Origin: Mesodorylaimus sp. YZB2_4
Lineage: Eukaryota > Nematoda > Enoplea > Dorylaimida > Dorylaimidae
DNA length: 64,000 nucleotides
Reading direction: 5' to 3'
Assembly (NCBI GenBank): GCA_030248295.1
Contig: JASANH010000494.1
Coordinates: 62,001 to 126,000 of the forward strand
The position numbers and the translations under genes were made by a program. Of the stretch, positions 56,170-64,000 are shown piece after piece. Within the stretch, counting starts at the first letter, position 1. Every line of letters starts with the position of its first letter. Below the pieces are notes generated by a model. That model was not told the origin of the DNA, did not search any database, and was given only the letters and a program-made list of their open reading frames with translations.

Positions 56170-57123
56170 ATGGAATCTGACGATGAAGATATCATTGCTC
56201 ATTGGGAAAAGTACCCGGGTTCTGATCCATCAAAGGAAGTAGTTGATCGCGTGTTGGCCGCATCAGGGAGAATATCGGATGGTGGACAAGATGAATACGA
56301 TCCAAGGTAGGTAACTGTAGCCATTTAAAGCTGGGTTTTTCAAAGGAAACAATTTTTGAAACTCTGCATAGGTAAAACAAGGCTTTGGGTCAACAATTGG
56401 AAGAAGCACGCACGGATCGGAATCGGGTTGTCAATGGAAAACCGTTTTGGTGCCGATGCTCTGGTCCACCGGGGTTACACGAAACTGTCCGAGAGTGCTT
56501 TTGCTGCCAAGAAGCGCATCATTCGGAGTCGGAATACTCCAAGAGCCTCCAACGTCAAATCGGCGATCGATGTGTGGTCACAAATCTAGCTTTTCGGATG
56601 CTTTGCTTGGAATTTGTGGCATGTCACTTATTGAAAATGTTGTTTTTAGAATAACTATCACAAACGCGGTATAACTTAACACTTATAGGTTGTTCGAACA
56701 AGTGCATTGCAGAGAGCAGCATTTCACAAGCAAAGGATCAGTGAGCCATCCACGAGGTAAGCAGAAATTACAAATAGTCTGCCGGAAGAGGATGCTCTTT
56801 TATCTAGCTTACTTTTTTATGGGCTCTACTTTTCAGATTGCTTCGGCATGCTGCCTGCAGGCAGTTTATTTTTTGGATCTACGGACACCTTGGTGCGTCC
56901 AAAGTGTGGAGATTCCGTCATGCGTAGTGCATTCAATCCGTGAGGTAAGTTGCTTGTACCTGTAGCTGTTTGTTCATGCCAAGTCCCGCAACAAAAATCT
57001 CCGCTATTACAGGCTTTTCACACCAAAGACGAGCAGTTTGTCGGGTTTAAAGATGTCGAAGAAATGAACATGGACCATGACGAACAGGACTTTGCATGGT
57101 TCGAATCTTTGCCTGATTCGTGA
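56170..57123 (+). pseudogene. Kolobok-carried gene with P2X7-C-terminal-like zinc domain
   Basis: Plus-strand exons: 56170-56306 (MESDDEDIIAHWEKYPG.. acidic start), about 56372-56600 (FWCRCSGPPG, ECFCCQEAHHSE, RCVVTNLAF), 56713-56756, 56837-56944 (LRHAACRQFIFWIYGHLG, then after a frame change VEIPSCVVHSIRE) and 57013-57123 (KDEQFVGFKDVEEMNMDHDE, ending PDS-stop). C-x-C...ECxCC...C, YRQFxxWxxGxLG and IPSCVVxxIR are the signature of the domain at the cytoplasmic end of P2X7 receptors, also widespread in invertebrate transposon-linked proteins. An in-frame TAA at 56373 and the frame break near 56900 suggest the copy is damaged. Its role in transposition is unknown. Confidence 0.75.
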
Positions 57124-57623
57124 TAATGTTCATCAGGTACTTATTTCGGCTGTCATGCCTGTTCACGGTTAGATCTGTACTTTGTATTAATACGTCCCCA
57201 TGGTAATGTGCACGTACTGATATTATTATGCCCAGTATAAAAAATAAGATTATTTTGAGTCAAGTCTCCAGTAATAACACGCTTAGATTCGCACAGCATG
57301 CAACATATTATCAGCAAACACTGCTTACTCATACATCATGACACGAATGAAGTAGCTTGAGGTTCAATTATTCTGTTGGTTTAGGAGGCCTTTCCACGCC
57401 ACATCTGTCCAAACTTCTCGCCACTTCTTGAAAAGATGATCGACGTCTGACTAAATTCTCTCCGATAGCTAGGCGTTCAATGCATTTGCGAACAAGTTCC
57501 CAGGAAAAATTAAACATTTTTTAAAGAAACTGAAGTAATGCAAAAACATATTACCTTTCGCCAAGTATACATTTTAGGGGCCCGTTTATACTTCTTCCTC
57601 CAATCATTGGAGACTCTGGACCA

Positions 57624-59859
57624 TTAGTACCGAAACAATGGCTCCCCATCCACATTCCTCAGCATTGGACGGTCGCAGTTGCTGTTGTGATCAATAACAG
57701 CCAAAGCGGACCGAGCATTGTAGGATTCCCTTTCATAAAAAGGACGCTTTGGAGTGTATTTCAGTCGCAGATTGTGATAGCTTTCTAATTCGCTGGTGAA
57801 TAGCCCCATCGTGCATTGCGGCAATAATGGACACAGTTTCTCCACGATTAGTTTCTTCAGCGCCTCGACCGCATCCGATCCTCGTCTTATCCATCCACGT
57901 TGTTCGATTTCCGCATGAGTTAGAGGAGCGTGGTAACGAACGTGAAGGAAGGACTGGTCAGATGCCCACTCGTGCCGATTCGTTACATGGTGTAGAACTG
58001 ACATAACCAGTTCTTTCAAAACGGTATCGTAATTCGTCACACCAATCATCGCTGCAATAGGCCGACAATTCTTGGCAGCCCATACAATGTGATTTCGGAT
58101 TTGCTTCACCCACGGGCCAAGCTCTTTGTATTCTTTTTTCTTACCCAATTCGCTAATCTTTTTCTTGAAGTTTTTGGACAAGCGCCATATATCGAGTTCA
58201 TGACTGATCGCCGCGTAGTCACTTTTCATCATTGAAATCACTTGACGGTTTTGATCGGTGCACAATACTGAAATCTCTACTTGGTCATCATGAAGCAGTT
58301 GATTGAGAATCTGGTAAACACCTTTTTTTCCGTACACACGCTGCTTGTCGATGACGGATCTGTGATTTTGACTGGATTGAAGGTCAAGACTTTCTTATCA
58401 GCCAAGTTCATCGCAGTAACTGTGCAATAATGCGAGGAGTGACCTGGCGAATTGTATTGGCCATCTGCCCCAATTATCAATTTTGAGTCAGGATTTTCCT
58501 CCTGCTTTCGCCCTATTTCATCGATCAGCTGCTGCCGTTGATGGGTGTAGGCGTCCACAATGACTGGAAATACGAAACATGCTTGATATCGAGAATGCAT
58601 CCTTTCGCTGTGAATTCCTATATTGATCACATCCGCCACTGCCCTAAATTCAGAATAGGTTGATCCAGAACAAACAATGGCTGCTGCTAACTCCAGATTC
58701 GTCGCTCCCGTACGATGAATCACTTCGCAAGAGTCCCACGCTCCTGCATGGCCACCAACACATGTCCAAGAAATATGAAGACGAGAGCCATATTGCGTCG
58801 ACTGGATCACATGTGGTAAGATTTCTTTTCCACATCCCTCCTGCTTGCAAATTGTGAACAGATCGGCCAACTTCTCGCTTTTCACCAGATTTATTTAATG
58901 TCGCTGGTTCAACGGGCAGGTGATAGATGTTTCATCGGCTTCATCTTCAGTACTGGATGATGTTGATTCCTGACCGCCGCCAAAGGACATACCGAATGCT
59001 TCTTGCCTAGGACTGCTGCCAGTACTGGAGTGAATCGAAGTCGAATCCATATATGATGCACCAAAATCGGGAGCTACAAAAGTTTGATCGAGATCCCTCG
59101 CTGCGATAAATGATGATTCTCCAATGATGGCAACCACTAAAGATGATGTTGCCGTTAACAATTCCAATTCCGCTGGCTCAAATTCGGATCCAACAAAGCT
59201 GGTCTCGGCTTTATTTTGACCCTTTCACGACAGTTTTTTGGGAATACTTGTGCTCTACTAAGGGAGCTGGCGTTACGGCCTCACTCGACCCTATGCCTGG
59301 CGAACTACTTCTAGGAAGAGCCATTGACGTAGTCGCTTCCGATTCGGCAGCAATTTCTCTCCAATTTTCGGGCAAATCAAACTGCAAAAAGAAAACCAGG
59401 CAAGATATGAGATCGCCGAAATACTGCTTCTATCTGATGCCGAAATACTGCTTAGCCCTCGAGTGCGGCTTATGGTGCTTGGCTATGGATAAAGTATGAC
59501 ATGACATGACATGACATGATACTACGTATTCTGATTTTAATAAAGTCAGAAATTGTAAATTCATTACTTACCATACGATTCCAATCCGATTTGGCGAGTA
59601 GGCACGGGCAAGCATTTGCAGTCAGAGTATACCGTCGTACGTCCTGTCCAAGGCGACTGAACATTGATGGCAAAAAATGTCTTCCACACACCATTAAGGT
59701 ATCTGGCAGCACAGTTTCTTCAGATACGTTTAATCCGGAACGCCAAAGCCGTAATTTTGTAGAATCCTTTGGAAGAGTAAAAAGTGGAAGGGAATATCGC
59801 GCCGGGTCTCGACATGATATTCCACAAATGTTGCACGACCACTTAGCTAGATTAAACAT
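57624..59859 (-). pseudogene. Kolobok THAP-domain transposase
   Basis: Minus-strand exon 1 (59859-59572, donor GTAAGT) encodes a THAP zinc domain: WSCNICGISC, LRLWRSGL and VCGRHF give the C2CH ligands and the conserved Trp; it binds the TIR DNA. Exon 2 starts at 59381 (TTTTGCAG; FDLPENWREIAAESEATTSM). The catalytic region (58894-57624) has IIGADGQYNSPGHSSHYCT (first Asp), LCTDQNRQVISMMK (second Asp), ISHELDIWRLSKNFKKKI, HHVTNRHEW and TSELESYHNLRLKYTPKR (Glu), the blocks of Kolobok DDE transposases. Breaks: frame change near 59215, in-frame TAA at 58895-58897, frame change near 58330. The catalytic residues survive but the frame does not. Confidence 0.88.
59498..59521. repeat. (ATGAC)n microsatellite
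   Basis: Four to five perfect copies of the pentanucleotide in the first intron of the Kolobok transposase. Confidence 0.9.
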
Positions 59860-59941
59860 TGTGAAAACTACTTGAAAATTTGTGCGACGTAGAAATAAGA
59901 TTTTCGTTTCCTCATTTTATTTTATTCCAGCGAGATATCTG

Positions 59942-60158
59942 AATTACGAGCGGTTACAGTAACCCGCACAGGAGCATGTTGCAGTAAGCAGCACACTACC
60001 TATCGATTCGCTTATTTTTCGCGGTAAAGTCTGATTTTTGACTTTATTTCCAATTTTCTAGAGAATGGATGGAAAAAATTTTTTTCCCCGTTGGAATTTG
60101 ACATTGCTATATGGGTACTATTCGCTGATCTTGTTATCTCTGACGTGTCCGTGGCCCT
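59942..60158 (-). repeat. Kolobok right terminal inverted repeat
   Basis: Partner of 55840-56066 (see there); begins at AATTACGAGCGGTTACAGTA and ends CGTGGCCCT before TTAA. Confidence 0.93.
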
Positions 60159-60162
60159 TTAA

Positions 60163-60651
60163 CATGAAGTAACAACTGGCTACTTCTCTCTCCTATAGCA
60201 TCCATGATTCGCTGAACTACTGCTCGCTGCTTTTCATTAAGCTTTTCATCATATTCTATCCAACTCATTCTCGCTTTCACCTGCTGAAAATCTGCTAATT
60301 CTTTAACAGCAGCACTCAACTCGATAGGTTTTCCCATCATTTCAGCATGCATTTCCAAATCCACCTCTTCCTGTTCACTTATTGGCTTCTGCTGCTCTGC
60401 TACTATTCTCTCTTCGCTTGCATAACTCGCTTGCCATCTTTCGTGGTAATCTTTCAACTGACAATAATCACCTGTAGCCACAAGTCCGCAAATGTCTCCT
60501 TTGTAGATTTCCCCGGCAAAAGCGAACTTCCTTTATTTCGAAATGGAACAAACATCAACAACAAACTATAGTAGTATGCATCAAGTTGTTCTTTTAACCT
60601 TGGCATGGGACGGCTTATTAAATGCGGCACTACCCTGCATTTATTCGACAT
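60163..60651 (-). pseudogene. Helitron Rep-helicase linker up to Walker A
   Basis: Two overlapping frames carry LKEQLDAYYYSLLLMFVPFR, KSTKETFADLW, then YDEKLNEKQRAVVQRIMDAI and SSQLLLHV. These are the blocks directly preceding the Pif1-type helicase (YYxxLLLLFxPWR, LNxxQxxxxxxI). The frame reaches the TTAA at 60159-60162, where the Kolobok element begins. The next codons of the helicase resume at 55839. Confidence 0.8.
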
Positions 60652-60788
60652 ATATCATTCTGCAATCCCAATATTTCTTGCTCACCCTCCCGAGCAGTGT
60701 CATTTTCCACCTCGCTTATTTGCTCATCTGCACTCATACTATCACCACTATCTCCTACATCGTCACTTTCTACTTCAACGCCATTGTT

Positions 60789-62132
60789 TTAGCCCACAGT
60801 GTCAACTGTTCCGTTGCCAAGGCTCATTTGATCCGACCCACTCTCCATCGACACATGTTTTGCCGTAACCGTATCGTCCATACTTTCTATAACGCCCTGC
60901 TGCTCAACATCACTTACTGACTTATTAGCCTGCAATTTCTTTTTCCATCTTTTTTCTAATTGCACGGCTGCTTTGTTTGTTTTCTTATGAAGCATATCAT
61001 ACCATTTGGTAAATTCGTACAAGTTCATATTCTCCAACTGTATCGGCCTGTTCGGGTAACGATCACTAATCCAACTAGGCTCGAAAAACGCGCGGGACCC
61101 TGAGTTTTCCTCGCATCGATAAGCATCTGCTAGCAAAACTAAACAACTGCCCCTCCCCCACACCGACTTATGTTTTCTAATATCATTAAACACTCCGTCC
61201 AAAGCTGCTGAATCGCCCTTGTTCGAATACGAAACGATATAAATGATAATGGCTTCACTTTTATCGCCGCAAAATTGCACATCGATATTTGACTGCCACA
61301 ATAGTAACATGGCCTCAGAATAATCGTTTATAAAGATTCCTCGATTACTACGTGGCAACTCGTATAACCTACTCGCACCGATGCCATTCGCTTTTCTTCG
61401 GCAACACTGCACAGGATCCCTTAATATAGCATCAGTCGTTGGTGCTCGCGGGAAATCAAACCCGCACTTACAATAAGATCCGTGCAATCCTTTTCTAAAT
61501 TACCTGCAGTACCGATTACACGTATGCCATTGATGTCTAACCACCAAGTCATACAATACAGGGTGATCTTCTCGTTCGTCCGGAAGCCTACACGTCACAT
61601 ATATCTGTATGAAATCCAAAATTTCTTCTTCTGAGGTGACACCCACTTTTGGCGCACCCTCTACCCAGACAACCATGTGCATGTGCGGAGCACCACGCTG
61701 CTGATATTCGTATCTCCAATACCAATCAATCACTTTCCCAAGCGGCCTGTCACGAGCTTTAATGACATTACTGAAAAAACTAAGAAATCGTCTATTGAAA
61801 TGCTTGGCCGTATACACAGCATCCATGACACACCGTTCGCCCGCTCGCATGTTTTCCACGCCTTCTAGATCACCATTCATTGTCACTAACAAATCTTTCA
61901 TATCTTCCCACTCATACTCTGCAGCTGATAATGTCACGAACCAAGTAGGGGAACCCAACTCCCTCTCCATGGCTTTTAAATCTTTTCTCCTCGCAGCCCA
62001 ATATTCTGCACTGCCTCTTAACTGGGCAAAGACCGTTTTCAAAGAACACTTGAATTCACGACTGCCAGAAGCTACCGAATCTAGAATATCTTCAACAATC
62101 TTCGACTGCAACTCTTCACTGCACAACATCAA
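60789..62132 (-). pseudogene. Helitron Rep endonuclease region (HUH)
   Basis: From 62132 the minus strand reads LGSPTWFVTLSAAEYEWEDM, AGERCVMDAVYTAKHFNRRF, GKVIDWYWRYEYQQRGAPHM and HMVVWVEGAP. The HMH in PHMHMVVW is the two-histidine metal motif (HUH) of rolling-circle nucleases, and the preceding YEYQQRG block is diagnostic of Helitrons. After a stop near 61500 and a frame change, YCKCGFDFPRAP, RLYELPRSNRGIFINDY and IIYIVSYSNKG follow, matching the next conserved blocks (CRFGFPR, YxxRxxNDxxxN, YIxKYxxK). The catalytic tyrosine pair would be expected beyond this; SYSNKG shows one Tyr. The element nicks and transfers single strands when intact. Confidence 0.85.
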
Positions 62133-62165
62133 TTAGCAAATACCGGATGCTATTGCTCCCCTTCT

Positions 62166-62738
62166 CTATCTGTGAAACAAATAAAAAATATACTGCGGAT
62201 CGCGACGCCGCCTCGGCTCGACACAGCACAACTTAGCCTTCTCATATCCCGAAAACGTCAGCTTCACATCTCCGCGAACCAGCCGGTCCACATTTGTAAC
62301 ATTTGGTTGATTGGTATTGCGATTGGGTGTTTTTGGTGGAACGACAAACAACAACAGTATGTCCGGAGCTGTTGTATAGCTTACATTGTTTCCATCCATG
62401 TTTGTGGGTGTAGGCCGTTTTAAACAAGTGACATCAGAGTGATTTTTGCATGTTAGCTTTTTGTGATGACAGAACGAACAGAATAGCATTGTAGACGATG
62501 GCTTTGACGTCTTTTGTGGCGCATTTACAGCAGCTGTGTTTAAATAGGTTATGTTTGTTAGGACTTCAAGCTTGGTGATCGCATAATTGATAGCTGAACT
62601 CAAGGTTCCGCCAGGGGCGCAGAGATGAAGTTGCATGGCCCTGTGCACGTAATCATCTAGGGCTGGCTGTGCTAGATCTGTAGTTAGTAGTGATCTAACG
62701 TGCTTATAGGCCAAATGCTCAATGAGCATTTTGCGCAC
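62166..62738 (-). pseudogene. Gag-like zinc-knuckle ORF remnant upstream of Rep
   Basis: The minus strand has a 190-codon frame with CSFCHHKKLTCKNHSDVTC. An overlapping frame has CKLYNSSGHTVVVC (a CX2CX4HX4C knuckle with Tyr in place of the second Cys) and CYKCGPAGSRRC. Alternating frames imply an indel. Such knuckles precede retrotransposon or Helitron proteins. Whether this belongs to the Helitron or to a separate element cannot be decided here. Confidence 0.4.
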
Positions 62739-62739
62739 G

Positions 62740-64000
62740 CATCCTTTCTCTAAATTTTAAAACTCACTACTGTATATTACTAAGAGCAAGTGCCCAAAAC
62801 TTATCAAAGTTCGTTTTTCACACCTTGGCGACTGCTTCTCGCGGCTATTCTCGACGCAGTAGGCGATTAACCGCACTCGCAGACTATGACGACTCGTTTG
62901 CATTGCCGCCTGACTTGTGTCAGCCGCGACGTTCCTGCTTTTGTCTGCTTGAGCCTCACCATGTACATCTTCTCTTGTGATCGTGATGTCTTCCGTCTGA
63001 TCACCATTCTCGGCAAAAGTAGAAAATAAGCGTCATCATCCACCCATTAGCTGTCAAGCAAATTTTAATGCTCATGACAGTAATGTCGGGTGCTTGTAAA
63101 ATCATATGGCGCCAAGTAAGTCATTGCTTTCATTGTAGTGAACATCTAGATCGTCTTTTTAAAAATCGTGAGACGGGATACGACCGTCTTTGCCGTGTTT
63201 GTGAGACGTCTGGATCGTCTGGTTATCTGAAGACATCAGCAAATATTTCGCTATTAGTCTGATAAGATTGGACGTACTTGTTCACTGTGTATTTTGAGGG
63301 GTGTCTTGTTCTTACTAAAATACCTAGTATATTTCTAAAGGAATTAGGGGCAAGAATTGTTTTTGGAACAGTGACGCTCACTCTTCCCAAATCTTGATAA
63401 ATTTTGATACATCGCAGCATGAAGCCATTTCCTGTTCTGCTTTGGGATGAATGGGTGCCGATGAGGGAACCGAGGAGGTAGAGATGATCCGAGTCGACTA
63501 TCTCGGCTGTTCGGTCAAAAATGGGGCTGTTATGAAATGCTGCTTCCCCATTGAAATTGGAAGCATTGCGTGGAAAATGGAAAGAGGCGAGCACTGGTAC
63601 GAGGAAGGAGTCTAGTAAAAAGTGGGAGGAGGCGAAGCCTGCGATCAGGGAAGTGTGTCGCAAGTGGTGGGGCGACGAAAACTTGGAGACCGAAACAGCA
63701 GCTAAACTGGCCAGGAAGAAAAAGACACGCAGTAATAGCCAAGGTGAGATAAAAGCACTGGAAGCTGAAAAATGCTAAAATAAGAGAAGCGATAAGAATC
63801 ATACCAGGTGCGCAGTTACGAGCGAGTGTTCGACTTGCGGGCTAGTGAATCAACTCGTGTAAAATGTGTCCTTTCACCCTCGAGTGCGCATAAGCGTTTG
63901 GTGATGCAGTGAAACATGAACATGACGGAGGCGATACATTTTTAAAGAACAGACAAAAAGTAGTTGGCGCAAAACGAGTGTGGCGTGCCAAGTGGGTGTC
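62740..64000. other. No gene recognised; three weak open frames
   Basis: The plus-strand frame 63068-63262 has paired cysteines (HCFHCSEH, LCRVCETSG) that might form a zinc site. The plus-strand frame 63551-63778 is charged (KKWEEAKPAIREVCRKWWG), and the minus frame 63223-63663 overlaps it. None is assigned to a family. Confidence 0.3.

Larger units (their letters stand above)
55840..60158. mobile_element. Kolobok DNA transposon (4319 bp) nested in the Helitron
   Basis: Both ends start AGGGC(T/C)ACGGACACGTCAGA, flanked by TTAA on each side (55836-55839 and 60159-60162), the target duplication of Kolobok and piggyBac elements. Long TIRs (about 220 bp) enclose two convergent genes: a THAP-domain DDE transposase on the minus strand (57624-59859) and a zinc-domain gene on the plus strand (56170-57123). 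Transposase motifs assign it to Kolobok. Removing the element and one TTAA makes the Helitron helicase frame continuous at the P-loop, so the insertion is simple and came later than the Helitron. Confidence 0.93.
54287..62140 (-). mobile_element. Helitron-type rolling-circle transposon, interrupted by Kolobok
   Basis: The minus strand carries Rep (HUH) and Pif1-like helicase coding with many frame breaks, and a 3' tail shared with a second copy at 49.8-50.3 kb. Excluding the Kolobok insertion at 55840-60158 the recognisable element is about 3.5 kb. Termini are not fixed: I could not place a TC start or a CTRR end with its hairpin. The tail merges into a minisatellite, which may be internal to the element, as in Helentron-type non-coding relatives. 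Confidence 0.8.

Noticed and set aside
55840-60158. piggyBac as the identity of the TTAA element
   Set aside because: The encoded transposase has a THAP domain and Kolobok DDE blocks, and TIRs are over 200 bp; piggyBac proteins look different.
60543-62136. Plus-strand frames opposite the Helitron Rep (125 and 124 codons)
   Set aside because: Shadows of the minus-strand Helitron coding; no signatures.

Overview
The window is nuclear DNA from an invertebrate animal, not a microbe. Genes are split by short introns (33 to about 80 nt) with GTAAG-type donors and TTTCAG-type acceptors, intergenic space is long, and about a third to a half of the window is recognisable transposon or tandem repeat. 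The gene families seen (receptor tyrosine kinase, C-type lectin, PAN/apple-like domain, DEG/ENaC channel) are animal families. The short introns and the degenerin-type channel make an ecdysozoan, perhaps a nematode, the best guess; the sequence does not settle the species.

Left third (1-26 kb): gene-poor DNA with a 171-bp MITE (7277-7447), a 5'-truncated Tx1/L1-like non-LTR retrotransposon (8644-11862, minus) abutting a ~110-bp satellite array (to ~13000), the C-terminal part of a receptor tyrosine kinase in five exons (15084-16200, minus), a MITE (16.98-17.32 kb), a C-type lectin domain in two exons (18635-19163, plus), a long-TIR element (19.68-20.64 kb), a PAN-like exon (21195-21485), and two pogo/Tigger-type elements with TA target sites (22815-24048 and 25239-25763).

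Middle (26-39 kb): a decayed DEG/ENaC-like channel gene on the plus strand. A giant Ser/Thr-rich exon runs into the CxYNGxxC and GNCYTFN region at 29.6-30.2 kb, and the C-terminal ectodomain exons lie at 37.6-38.1 kb. The interval between holds two arrays of one 59-bp minisatellite, which bracket an antisense, unrecognised multi-exon gene (31.7-33.1 kb), and a triplicated exon-like block (36.2-36.9 kb).

Right part (39-50 kb): a graveyard of LINE, Tc1, MULE and MITE pieces, including two copies of an unnamed repeat family.

Far right (49.8-62.8 kb): two Helitron-type tails face each other across a roughly 5-kb inverted repeat built from 52-bp and 21-bp minisatellites. The right-hand Helitron keeps broken Rep (HUH) and Pif1-like helicase coding on the minus strand. 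A 4.3-kb Kolobok DNA transposon (55840-60158; TTAA duplication; ~220-bp TIRs; THAP-domain transposase plus a convergent gene with a P2X7-C-terminal-like zinc domain) has inserted in the helicase exactly at the codons before the Walker A loop. The nesting, both element boundaries and the target duplication can be read directly.

Most coding material here is broken by in-frame stops and frameshifts. The tyrosine kinase, the lectin and possibly the antisense 31.7-33.1 kb gene are the only pieces that still look intact.
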